64,000 nt of DNA from assembly GCA_964543195.1 (NCBI GenBank), contig CAZIXF010000011.1, positions 1 to 64,000 on the forward strand, given 5' to 3'. The translations under genes were made by a program, and so were the position numbers. Shown here in pieces: positions 44,134 to 52,770 of this stretch (the stretch's first letter is position 1; each line of letters starts with the position of its first letter). The stretch is from JAGTVG01 sp964543195. Lineage in GTDB: Bacteria; Bacteroidota; Bacteroidia; Cytophagales; Cyclobacteriaceae. The notes beneath the pieces are model-generated. The model saw nothing but the letters and a program-made list of their open reading frames with translations, searched no databases and had not been told where the DNA came from.

Positions 44134-44189
44134 CGTGGTTTCTTACTATGGTATAACTTGCTCATGCCATTTAATCCTGTAAAGTTCTT

Positions 44190-44981
44190 TTATTGCAAAC
44201 AGGGTGTTTTTCCACCGTCAACCGGGATGCTTATTCCGGTAATATAAGCTGCGGAAGGAGAGGCAAGAAAAGCCGCGGCATAGGCCGTTTCCCGTGGATC
44301 GGCCAGTCTTTTCGCCGGTATGTTTTCCTTTGCCTGACGGGCGTACTCTTCCGTGGTCATTCCCGTTTCCGATGCTTTTTTTTCAAAGAGGGCGTTCAAA
44401 CGGCCGGTATCCGTAAATCCTGGGAGAATATTGTTTACCGTAATACCGAAGGGCGCCAGTTCATTGGAAAGTGTTTTGGCCCAGGATGCTACTGCCCCCC
44501 TGATCGTATTGGAGACCCCCAGTCCGGGAATGGGCACCCGTACCGATGTGGAGATAATATTAATAATTCTGCCGTATTTTTCATTTTTCATCCCGGGTAC
44601 AAGGGCATGGACCAGATGCTGATTGTTAATCAAATGCGCATTGAAGCCTTTAAGAAATTCTTCCGCTGTGGCATCAAAAACGGTACCCGGAGGGGGACCA
44701 CCCGTATTATTGACCAGGATATGATATATTTTACCGGATTCGACCTTCTTATTTATGGTTTTTTGTACTGCTTCCGTATCGAAAAAATCAGCCATCAGGT
44801 AATCATGGGATTGAGATCCGGAGGTGTCGAGGAGTTTGATGGTGGATTTCAGTTTATCCTGGTTTCGGGCAAAGAGGGTAATACTGGCGCCTAATTCTGC
44901 CAGTTCGAGGGCAATTGCCTTACCAATACCGTCAGTGCTTCCGCATACCAATGCATTTTTACCTGATAAATCGATGTTCAT
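44190..44981 (-). CDS. SDR family protein with altered YxxxK site
   Basis: A 263-residue Rossmann protein of the short-chain dehydrogenase family. Nucleotide loop G14-STDG-IG20 and NNTGG (91-95) are intact. The catalytic Tyr and Lys are replaced: IISTS carries Ser144, but the positions 13 and 17 residues on read S157 and R161 (SNTIR in place of YxxxK). I recall similar SNxxR proteins in a FabG-like subfamily, so this may be a conserved variant, not decay. Reaction is unknown. It has its own promoter. Confidence 0.9.
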   Translation of the reverse strand: MNIDLSGKNALVCGSTDGIGKAIALELAELGASITLFARNQDKLKSTIKLLDTSGSQSHDYLMADFFDTEAVQKTINKKVESGKIYHILVNNTGGPPPGTVFDATAEEFLKGFNAHLINNQHLVHALVPGMKNEKYGRIINIISTSVRVPIPGLGVSNTIRGAVASWAKTLSNELAPFGITVNNILPGFTDTGRLNALFEKKASETGMTTEEYARQAKENIPAKRLADPRETAYAAAFLASPSAAYITGISIPVDGGKTPCLQ

Positions 44982-45012
44982 AACAAAAAATCATTTATTG
45001 ACTAAGGAATAA

Positions 45013-45042
45013 CAAAAATATAGTTCTGAACAAGAATTACAA
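45013..45042 (-). promoter_or_regulatory. Bacteroidota-type promoter of the SDR gene
   Basis: On the minus strand TTG (45042-45040), a 19-nt spacer and TATTTTTG (45020-45013) match the consensus exactly. The ATG is at 44981. Confidence 0.6.
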
Positions 45043-45340
45043 TTTATGGGCAAAAATACTCTATTGTTAGGCAAAAATGCACTGGACTTTTTACAGCATC
45101 ACTTCCCCGAAAAAAACTCCGGTTCGCGGTCGAGGTTGCCTCCACAATGAATATGTGTAGTTTATATTGCCCCGGAGGTATGCCCATCGCATCAGCATTG
45201 ATATGACTGCCTTTTAATTCGAAGTGACATATAAAAAACGGCATATTAGGGGGTATGCCCCAATGCGGCATCCGGGAACTCCGGGAGAGGAGGTAATCCG
45301 GTTTTTCACATCTAATCCTGATACCCGGCGAATAGTTATT

Positions 45341-45382
45341 AAAAAAAAGGAACAGGGGGAGGACAAATTATCCCGGTTCCTT
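45341..45382 (-). terminator. intrinsic terminator of the dcw cluster, after ftsZ
   Basis: On the minus strand AAGGAAC-C-GGG pairs with CCC-T-GTTCCTT across a 14-nt loop (ten pairs, one mismatch) and is followed by eight T residues (the A run at 45341-45348). It begins about 52 nt past the ftsZ stop. Confidence 0.7.
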
Positions 45383-45433
45383 ATAAATGGAGGTTTACGA
45401 TGATTAACCGTTCCTGGCCAATCCCTGCCGCAA

Positions 45434-46960
45434 TTAATCTACATTATCGTGCAGAAACTTATTGTTTCCGAGGATCTGGTTATCATCATTCAGATTGTAC
45501 CGTGAAATTTCATGTTCCGAGGAATGAGGCACAACTTCCAGTTTTACCTTTTTACGAAGATAGGCAGGCACATCCCACTTTTCCCGGTATTCATCATCGC
45601 TGACCGAATAATTTTTAACTTTAGAGAGTTTTTCCGATCTTTCTTTTGCCTGCTTCAAAAGAAGGTTTCTTTTTTCTTCAAGGCTCAGGCGGTCCACCGG
45701 ATTCTGCACAGGATGTGCCTCCTGTTTGCTTTTGCCTTCAGTTTCCTCTTTATCCACCCGGAGAAAGATCTTATCCTTTTTGGGCTTTTCCTCTTCGCCT
45801 CCGCTGCCGGACCCTGGTTTTTCAAATGCATATCCCCGGTTTTCCTCCGGTTTATTCTGTTCACTCCATGACGGAGACTTTTTATCCGGTTTATCTTTAT
45901 CTTCCAGCAGATTTTCATCAAATAATTTGATTTGCTTACTTGATTCAAGATCGATCACTCTTCTTTTTTCATCCTCATCTTCATCCGGAATGTTCCTCTG
46001 AAATCCCGTAGTGATCACCGTAACATTGATGGCTTCATCGAGGTTGGCATCTACCCCATGGCCAAAAATCACTTCAGCTTCATCTCCTGCTCTTTCCTGG
46101 ATGTAATCAGTAATGTCTGTTAATTCATCCATTTGAAGTTCTGCTTTTTCCCCAGAAGTAATGGAGAGAAGGATCTTTTTCGCACCATGAATATCGGTGT
46201 TGTTAAGAAGAGGAGATGAAATAGCCTGTTCAGCCGCTTTGATGGCCCGGTCATCACCGGATATGGTGGCAGACCCCATTACCGCAGCCCCCGAATCATT
46301 CATCACGGTTTTTACATCCTCAAAATCAACGTTCACATAACCCGATACGGTAATAATCTCTGCGATTCCCTTGGCTGCGGTGGTCAGCACATTATCTGCT
46401 TCCGCGAAAGCCTTGGTAACCGGCAGGTTTCCGTAAATTTCCCTCAATTTATCATTCAGGATCACCAGCACCGTGTCACAGTTTTCCTGGAGCTCCCTGA
46501 TCCCTTCATGTGCAATAATTGCCTTTTTCGATCCTTCAAACTTGAAGGGATGGGTTACGATCCCTACGGTGAGAATATCCAGATCTTTTGCTATTCTTGC
46601 TATTATGGGTGCTGCTCCTGTACCGGTGCCGCCTCCCATTCCGGCCGTGATGAACACCATCCTGGTGTTCTCGCTCAGCAGGTCGCGGATCTCCTCCTTG
46701 CTTTCGATGGCGGCATTCCTGCCCACTTCCGGATTGGCACCAGCACCAAGACCTTCGGTCAGGCTGGTACCGATCTGAAGTTTGTTGGGTACCGGGCTGC
46801 TTTGTAAGGCCTGCAGATCCGTATTACAGATGATGAATTCCACACCTCTGATCCCCTGATTAAACATATGATTTACGGCATTGCTGCCGCCACCTCCTAT
46901 ACCAATTACCTTGATAATTGATTTATGGTGTGCTGGAATATCAAATTGATACGTACTCAT
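45434..46960 (-). CDS. ftsZ: cell division GTPase FtsZ, long linker form
   Basis: Tubulin-like GTPase that forms the division ring. The core (about 10-320) has NTDLQAL (46-52), GMGGGTGTG (107-115) and the T7 loop NVDFED (210-215) with the catalytic Asp pair. After this comes a long charged linker (about 325-458) rich in Asp, Glu, Lys, then the conserved tail DVPAYLRKK (463-471) that binds FtsA, and a second tail ending FLHDNVD, which is typical of Bacteroidota. 508 residues against about 380 in E. coli. Last gene of the dcw cluster. Confidence 0.98.
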   Translation of the reverse strand: MSTYQFDIPAHHKSIIKVIGIGGGGSNAVNHMFNQGIRGVEFIICNTDLQALQSSPVPNKLQIGTSLTEGLGAGANPEVGRNAAIESKEEIRDLLSENTRMVFITAGMGGGTGTGAAPIIARIAKDLDILTVGIVTHPFKFEGSKKAIIAHEGIRELQENCDTVLVILNDKLREIYGNLPVTKAFAEADNVLTTAAKGIAEIITVSGYVNVDFEDVKTVMNDSGAAVMGSATISGDDRAIKAAEQAISSPLLNNTDIHGAKKILLSITSGEKAELQMDELTDITDYIQERAGDEAEVIFGHGVDANLDEAINVTVITTGFQRNIPDEDEDEKRRVIDLESSKQIKLFDENLLEDKDKPDKKSPSWSEQNKPEENRGYAFEKPGSGSGGEEEKPKKDKIFLRVDKEETEGKSKQEAHPVQNPVDRLSLEEKRNLLLKQAKERSEKLSKVKNYSVSDDEYREKWDVPAYLRKKVKLEVVPHSSEHEISRYNLNDDNQILGNNKFLHDNVD

Positions 46961-46995
46961 AATTATGTCCTCCAGTTTAGTTTCATTAATTCATT

Positions 46996-48312
46996 TTAAT
47001 AATCCTGCCTTTCGTCAATATCATCTATCAAAAGGCCTTTGGTTTTTTCAATGATCTTCTTGAAGAAATCATTTCCGGGTTGTTTTCTGTCTTTCCTGTA
47101 TTTATTGCTGTGATAGTCAGCCGACCCCGCCACTTTCATGTACCGGTTATCTCTTTCATCCAGGGCCTTGAACCCTGAAAGTACCAGACCTACCGTAGTA
47201 GCAAACATCGGGCTCTTCACGGCATCTACTTTGCTTTTGCCCAGATGCTCATTGGGATAACCTATCCGGGTATCGATACCGGTCATGTACTCAACCAGCT
47301 GCTTGATACAGCCCAGCTGGGCACCGCCTCCGGTAAGAATGATCCCGCCGGTGAGTTTTTCCTCATACCCTGAAGTGATCACTTCGGCATGGATCAGCTC
47401 TATGATCTCCTGCATCCTGGCTTCAATAATATGGGCGAGGTTTTTAATGGATATTTCCTTGGGCGGCCGGTCTTTCAGACCGGGAATGGATACGATCTCA
47501 TTGGGACTGGCTTCCTCGGCAATAGCTTTTCCATATTTGGTTTTAAGAAGCTCTGCCTGATGATGCATCACCATGCATCCCTGCTTGATGTCCGAGGTCA
47601 GGATGTCCCCCCCAAAGGGTATTACCGCAGTGTGCCGTATAATACTTTCATGGAAAATGGCTATATCCGTTGTCCCGCCACCAATATCTACCAGGCAGAC
47701 ACCCGCTTCCTTTTCATCCTCGCTTAATACCGATAAAGAAGAGGCGAGTGGTTCAAGAATAAGGTTTTCGATCTCAAGTCCGGCTCTTTTTACACACTTA
47801 TTTACATTATTTATGGCGTTTGTCTGTGCAGTGATCACATGGAAATCGGCTTCAAGTCTTACCCCGGTCATCCCTACAGGATCCTTAATTCCATCTTCAA
47901 AATCGACATAATAATCCTGGGGCATGACATGTATTATTTCACTTCCCGGAGGGGTCACGGTTCTGTACATGTCATTGGTCAACCGGTTGATATCTTCCAG
48001 GGTGATTTCATCATGGGAAGAATTCCGGGTTATGCCACCATGCTGAATGGTGCTTTTTATATGTTGGCCGGCAATCCCTACATTAACCACCCGGATGTTA
48101 ATTCCCGACTGGTCTTCCGCTTCCTTAATGGCCGATTCGATACCGAAAACCGTTTTATCGATGTTGGTCACTATTCCTCTGACCACGCCATCCGAGACGG
48201 CTTTGCCCATGCCAAGTACTTCCAGCTTGCCATATTCGTTTTTACGTCCGACAATGGTGCATATTTTTGTAGTACCGATATCGAGACCTACTATGATTTT
48301 ATCTTTTTCCAT
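46996..48312 (-). CDS. ftsA: cell division protein FtsA
   Basis: Actin-like membrane tether for FtsZ, 438 residues. Seen: the nucleotide site VGLDIGTTKICTIVG, the 1C domain (about 85-165), VCLVDIGGGTTDIAIF and LTGGGAQLGC. The C-terminal amphipathic segment (FFKKIIEKTKGLL) fits the membrane-binding helix. Lies 35 bp upstream of ftsZ and 11 bp downstream of ftsQ. Confidence 0.97.
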   Translation of the reverse strand: MEKDKIIVGLDIGTTKICTIVGRKNEYGKLEVLGMGKAVSDGVVRGIVTNIDKTVFGIESAIKEAEDQSGINIRVVNVGIAGQHIKSTIQHGGITRNSSHDEITLEDINRLTNDMYRTVTPPGSEIIHVMPQDYYVDFEDGIKDPVGMTGVRLEADFHVITAQTNAINNVNKCVKRAGLEIENLILEPLASSLSVLSEDEKEAGVCLVDIGGGTTDIAIFHESIIRHTAVIPFGGDILTSDIKQGCMVMHHQAELLKTKYGKAIAEEASPNEIVSIPGLKDRPPKEISIKNLAHIIEARMQEIIELIHAEVITSGYEEKLTGGIILTGGGAQLGCIKQLVEYMTGIDTRIGYPNEHLGKSKVDAVKSPMFATTVGLVLSGFKALDERDNRYMKVAGSADYHSNKYRKDRKQPGNDFFKKIIEKTKGLLIDDIDERQDY

Positions 48313-48323
48313 TTTGATAATAT

Positions 48324-49100
48324 TTATTCACAGACAATTTGATCTTCGTATTTTATATTTACCCTGTTATAATAGTTCCAGCCTTTATAGGGCAGTATGG
48401 TATTATAAAAGGTTTTAAGTTTGGTAAATTTATTTTCTATATCTTCTGCTTTCCCGAACTCTATGTACTGTTTGGTAACTTGAGGATACATGACGATAGA
48501 ACCTTCTTCATCCACAACAAGCTGGGCAATCTGGGCTCTCCAAAAGTCATCCGCATGGATGTAATCAACCAGGTTGAGAAGCTTATCAAATGTGGGATCT
48601 TCCTCCAGGTTCTTTTTGGATACTTCCTTCAGATAATTGCCGCTGATCAATAAAACCCTCGAAGTATGTTTTTCAGAGGTGGGAATAAGTGTTCCATCCT
48701 CACAGATGTATAGATCCTTTTCACCATCGATAACCAGTCTTGCTACAGGATTTGAGATCGTTACATCGATGGTAATATGCCCCCTGAGATCGTTGTAAGC
48801 TTCTACCCTGGAAACGTATTCATTAATGCCTACACGGGTTTCAATTTGTTTAAGATCGATCTTATTGTATGTCGATCCGATGAGAAATACACTTTCATTG
48901 GAGGTGATCAACTGATAGATGTCTTCTTTATTTAGGAAATAATTGGAATCATTATAATCGATCAGAATGGATATATCCCTGCACACCTGGTTATCCTGCT
49001 TTTTTTCGACAAAAGCAATAGCGGAAAAGGCAAACAGAATGATCGCCACAGTTTTTATTTCCTTCTTTATTTTATGCAGATATTTCATATTTTTCTTCAA
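48324..49100 (-). CDS. ftsQ: cell division protein FtsQ-like
   Basis: A 258-residue bitopic membrane protein of the divisome. A short cytoplasmic start with basic residues, one span (about 17-31, VAIILFAFSAIAF) and a periplasmic part with a POTRA-like region (about 48-115, LNKEDIYQLI and DLKQIETRVGINEYVSRVEAY) and beta domain. Sequence is much diverged from the proteobacterial form, and the call leans on position between murC and ftsA. The start overlaps the end of murC; MKYLHKI at 49088 is an alternative. Confidence 0.88.
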   Translation of the reverse strand: MKKNMKYLHKIKKEIKTVAIILFAFSAIAFVEKKQDNQVCRDISILIDYNDSNYFLNKEDIYQLITSNESVFLIGSTYNKIDLKQIETRVGINEYVSRVEAYNDLRGHITIDVTISNPVARLVIDGEKDLYICEDGTLIPTSEKHTSRVLLISGNYLKEVSKKNLEEDPTFDKLLNLVDYIHADDFWRAQIAQLVVDEEGSIVMYPQVTKQYIEFGKAEDIENKFTKLKTFYNTILPYKGWNYYNRVNIKYEDQIVCE

Positions 49101-50478
49101 GCATTCTTTTAATCGGAATCACCATCGAATCGATATCTCCGGCTCCGATCGTTACCAATATGTCAAGGTCTTTTTCTTTGATGACCTGAATTAATTCTTC
49201 CATGGAACACTTAAACTTTTTCTTATCCCTGATTTTATCATATATGAGGTCAGCGCTTACCCCTTCGATCGGTTTTTCACGTGCCGGATAGATCTCCAGC
49301 AGGATAATCTCATCGGCCAGTTCCAGGCTCCTGGCAAATTCGCCGGCAAAATCACGGGTCCGGGAATAGAGATGGGGTTGAAAGACTGCCGTGATGCTGC
49401 GGTTTCCAAAAATCTGTTTTACCGATTCCAGGAATACCCGTATCTCCTCCGGATGGTGTGCATAATCATCAATGAATACAATTTGATCGGTATATATAAT
49501 GTATTCGAATCTTCTTTTAATACCTCTGAAATTGGCCAGCGCCGACTTGATAAGCTCCGGAGCAATGTTTAATTGAATACAGGCAGTAATAGCGGCGATT
49601 GCGTTTTCCACATTATGGAATCCGGAAAAGGATACCGGGATATTTTCAATGTTTATTTCAGGACTTAGATAATCGAACCTTGTTTCCTCTTTTTCCAGCC
49701 GTATATTGTCAGCCCGTACCGGATTGTGATCAAAATTATATTCAATCAGATTCATGGAAGCTTCCCTGCCTGGTTTCATCCTGTCACTCAAGCCTTTTTT
49801 AATAATCAGGGTGCCCCCCTCCTTAACCTGGTTAAGGAATTGATCGTAGCTTTCTATCATTTTTTTCTCATCCCCGTAAATATCCAGATGGTCCGGATCC
49901 AATGCGGTCAGTATGGCGATGTCAGGATTCAATGTGAGAAAAGAGCGGTCAAATTCATCGGCTTCCACAACGATTTTCAGTGCATCATCCTGTTTTTGGT
50001 TTACCACCAGATTTGAGTTGTAATTCACAGTGATTCCACCGATAAATGAGACCATGTTGAGGTCCGCCTTTTTAAGTATATGGGCTATGAAGGCACTCGT
50101 GGTGGTTTTACCATGTGTGCCCGCTACGGCAATGGTAAAATGATTGGCCGTGATCTCACCTAATATCTGTGAACGTTTTTTTATTTCATATCCTTCCTTT
50201 CTGAAATAGCTGAGGATATGATTGGTTTCCGGAATTGCAGGCGTATATATGATGGTGGTTTGTTCCTTGTTTTCTTTAAAAACAGGAGGAATCATGCCGG
50301 AATCATCCTCATAGCTAATGATGATCTCTTCTTTTTCAAGTTGTTCGCACAAAGGAGTCCTGACCCGGTCGTAGCCGGCAATGGTTTTTCCCTGACTTTT
50401 AAACCAGCGGGCCAAAGCGCTCATTCCGATCCCTCCGATCCCGACAAAATATATGATATGTTTATTTTCAATACTCAA
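49072..50478 (-). CDS. murC: UDP-N-acetylmuramate-L-alanine ligase
   Basis: ATP-dependent ligase adding L-Ala to UDP-MurNAc. 468 residues. Seen: the N-terminal GIGGIGMSALARW loop, the Mur ligase P-loop AGTHGKTTTSAF, VEADEFDRSF, LTALDPDHLDIYG and DDYAHHPEEI. Overlaps murG by 4 bp (ATGA) and ftsQ by about 29 bp. Typical dcw order. Confidence 0.97.
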   Translation of the reverse strand: MSIENKHIIYFVGIGGIGMSALARWFKSQGKTIAGYDRVRTPLCEQLEKEEIIISYEDDSGMIPPVFKENKEQTTIIYTPAIPETNHILSYFRKEGYEIKKRSQILGEITANHFTIAVAGTHGKTTTSAFIAHILKKADLNMVSFIGGITVNYNSNLVVNQKQDDALKIVVEADEFDRSFLTLNPDIAILTALDPDHLDIYGDEKKMIESYDQFLNQVKEGGTLIIKKGLSDRMKPGREASMNLIEYNFDHNPVRADNIRLEKEETRFDYLSPEINIENIPVSFSGFHNVENAIAAITACIQLNIAPELIKSALANFRGIKRRFEYIIYTDQIVFIDDYAHHPEEIRVFLESVKQIFGNRSITAVFQPHLYSRTRDFAGEFARSLELADEIILLEIYPAREKPIEGVSADLIYDKIRDKKKFKCSMEELIQVIKEKDLDILVTIGAGDIDSMVIPIKRMLEEKYEISA

Positions 50479-51587
50479 TTCAATAAAGTTTCGATTTCGT
50501 CTACTATCCTGTCAGTGGCATCCGGAACTGCCATTTTATGGATATTCCTGCTCAGGATACGGCATCTTTCCACATCGAAAATCAGATCGACAGCCGTATC
50601 CATCATTTTTTCGGGAGCTTCTTTATCCGTGACCATCACTGCAGCATCTCTGTCTGCCAGAGCTTTTGCATTTCTGGTTTGATGATCTTCCGCCACATTG
50701 GGTGAAGGCACGAATACACAAGGTTTTGCTGCAATGCATAACTCTGAAATCGACAGGGCCCCAGCCCTTGAAACTACCACATCGGAAAGGGCATAAGCCA
50801 GGTTGATTTCCCTTAGAAACTCAAAGGTCCTGATATTTTCCTGATCGATCCCGGTCAGTTTATCCTGGTACTCATTAAAGTAGATCCTGCCTATCTGCCA
50901 GATCAGTTGAATGTTTTCATCGATAACCCGTTGAATTTTATTGAAAACACTCAGGTTGATCGTTCTGGCACCCAGGCTTCCACCCATGACAAAAAGGGTT
51001 TTCTTCAATGGAGAAAGGTTGAAAAATTCACAGGCTTCATCCCTATAGGAATCGATATTCCGGATATCCGTCCTGACAGGATTACCGGTCAATGTGATTT
51101 TCTGTTCAGGGAAATATTTTTCCATCCCTGTGTAGGCAACGCATATCCTGTCTGCCCTCCTGCCCAGGATCCGGTTAGTTATGCCTGGAAATGAATTCTG
51201 CTCCTGAATAAGCGTAGGCAGGTTTTTCAAGCTGGCAATCCATAACAAAGGACCTGATGCATAGCCGCCAACCCCGATTGCGATGCGGGGTTTGAATTTT
51301 TGAACAATTATAAAGGCCTGGAACAGACTTACCGGTAATTTTAGCGGGAACAGAAGGTTTTTCAGCGTTATTTTTCGCTGAAAACCGCTGATCCAGATTC
51401 CTTTAATCGGATAACCGGCTTCCGGAACCTTCTGCATCTCCATTTTCCCGAATGCTCCCACAAAAAGGATGTCAGAATCCGGATATTTTTCCCGTATACG
51501 GTCAGCGATGGCCAGGGCAGGGTAAATATGGCCTCCTGTGCCTCCTCCGCTAATAATTATCCGATATTTTTCATTCCTTTTTATCAT
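50475..51587 (-). CDS. murG: UDP-N-acetylglucosamine-undecaprenyl-PP-MurNAc-pentapeptide transferase
   Basis: GT28 glycosyltransferase that makes lipid II from lipid I on the inner face of the membrane. 370 residues. Seen: ISGGGTGGHIYPALAIA, GVGGYASGPLL, EQNSFPGITNRIL, TGNPVRTDI, VMGGSLGARTIN and VSRAGALSISELC, then VPSPNVAEDHQTRNA. Start codon overlaps murC in the 4-bp manner. Confidence 0.97.
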   Translation of the reverse strand: MIKRNEKYRIIISGGGTGGHIYPALAIADRIREKYPDSDILFVGAFGKMEMQKVPEAGYPIKGIWISGFQRKITLKNLLFPLKLPVSLFQAFIIVQKFKPRIAIGVGGYASGPLLWIASLKNLPTLIQEQNSFPGITNRILGRRADRICVAYTGMEKYFPEQKITLTGNPVRTDIRNIDSYRDEACEFFNLSPLKKTLFVMGGSLGARTINLSVFNKIQRVIDENIQLIWQIGRIYFNEYQDKLTGIDQENIRTFEFLREINLAYALSDVVVSRAGALSISELCIAAKPCVFVPSPNVAEDHQTRNAKALADRDAAVMVTDKEAPEKMMDTAVDLIFDVERCRILSRNIHKMAVPDATDRIVDEIETLLN

Positions 51588-51611
51588 CTGTTTATCATCT
51601 GTTAAAATATA

Positions 51612-52766
51612 TCAGGCCGCTTTTGGCACATTTTTTATATCATTTGAAAGATGTTCCATTTCATCGATTTCTCCCCGGCTTACACTGAGTATGATCCCAA
51701 GCGAAATGCCCGTAAATAACAGAGAAGTGCCGCCCATGCTTACCAGGGGAAGCGGCAATCCCGTGATAGGACCCAGCCCGACGGCCACTCCCATGTTGAT
51801 CATCGCCTGTAATACCAGAGCAAAGCTCAATCCTGCCGATAAAAGTCCGCCGAAGGCGCGGTCACTTTTGGAGGCAGTGAGTATTCCTCTCCAGAGCAAG
51901 GCCAGGTATAAAATCATTACTGTCGTGCCTCCAATCAATCCGTATTCCTCAATGATTATGGCATAAATAAAATCTGAATAGGGGTGAGGAAGGAAATTCC
52001 GCTGATCGCTGTTACCCGGACCTTTCCCGGATATTCCACCCGTGGTAATGGCAATGTAAGATTGCTTCGCCTGGAAAGGGATCTCCGTAGGATCCATATA
52101 TTCTTTAACCCTGGAAATTACGGTTTCGCCCCGTTGTCCGATGCTGAAAGCAAGTGCACCCGCCAGCATACCTACAAGCACCAGCAAAGCAAGATATTTT
52201 ACCGGTACACGACCGATAAATAAGATCAGCAGACAGGTAATTAAAAGCAGGATGGCCGATGAGAAGTCGGTCAGAGCGATAAGTCCGCAGATCAACCCGC
52301 TCCATAACAGCATGGGTATCAGGGCATCCTTGAAATCATTAATGTTTTGCTGCCTCTTGGAAAGCATGGAGGCCAGGTTGGTGATCAGGGCAAGTTTTGC
52401 CAGGTCGGAAGGCTGAAAAATCTGGTTAATGATGGGAATGGTAAGCCAACGCGATGCTTCATTAAAGGTAGTGCCGAATTTCCATGTGAAGATCAATAAG
52501 GGAACGGAAATCCATAAAAAGAGCCTCGACAGCCGGGAGTAATACCGGTAATCGATCTTGTGGGCTAACCACATCGCTAAAAGGCTTAAGAAAACCAGCA
52601 GGGAATGCTTAAAAAGATAATATTCTGTGTTGCCTTCCATCCTGCGGTACGCCAGGGTTCCGGTAGCACTGTAAACCACAAATATGCTCAGCACCGATAA
52701 TAATATGACGATGAACCATATTATCGGGTCCCCCTTAAGATGTTTTTCTATCCACGTTTTAAACAT
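51612..52766 (-). CDS. ftsW: peptidoglycan glycosyltransferase FtsW (SEDS family)
   Basis: A 384-residue integral membrane polymerase of the SEDS family with about ten spans, acting with the PBP encoded upstream. Seen: FVVYSATGTLAYR, HKIDYRYYSRLS, the FQPSDLAKLALI segment typical of SEDS proteins, SIGQRGETVISRV, the long periplasmic loop with GPGNSDQRNFLPHPYSDFIY, and TGLPLPLVSMGGTS at the end. FtsW versus RodA is decided by dcw position. Confidence 0.96.
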   Translation of the reverse strand: MFKTWIEKHLKGDPIIWFIVILLSVLSIFVVYSATGTLAYRRMEGNTEYYLFKHSLLVFLSLLAMWLAHKIDYRYYSRLSRLFLWISVPLLIFTWKFGTTFNEASRWLTIPIINQIFQPSDLAKLALITNLASMLSKRQQNINDFKDALIPMLLWSGLICGLIALTDFSSAILLLITCLLILFIGRVPVKYLALLVLVGMLAGALAFSIGQRGETVISRVKEYMDPTEIPFQAKQSYIAITTGGISGKGPGNSDQRNFLPHPYSDFIYAIIIEEYGLIGGTTVMILYLALLWRGILTASKSDRAFGGLLSAGLSFALVLQAMINMGVAVGLGPITGLPLPLVSMGGTSLLFTGISLGIILSVSRGEIDEMEHLSNDIKNVPKAA

Positions 52767-52770
52767 AATC

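Larger units (their letters stand above)
44982..45433. other. intergenic region between the SDR gene and ftsZ
   Basis: Holds the SDR promoter and the ftsZ terminator (listed separately). The minus-strand open frame 45044-45271 includes GIPPGQYKLHIFIVEA, which looks like a real beta-strand pair, but it has no start context or family; it may be a gene remnant. Confidence 0.5.

Noticed and set aside
45044..45271. 75-codon minus-strand frame downstream of ftsZ
   Set aside because: One segment (GIPPGQYKLHIFIVEA) looks protein-like, but there is no family, promoter or start context; at most a remnant.
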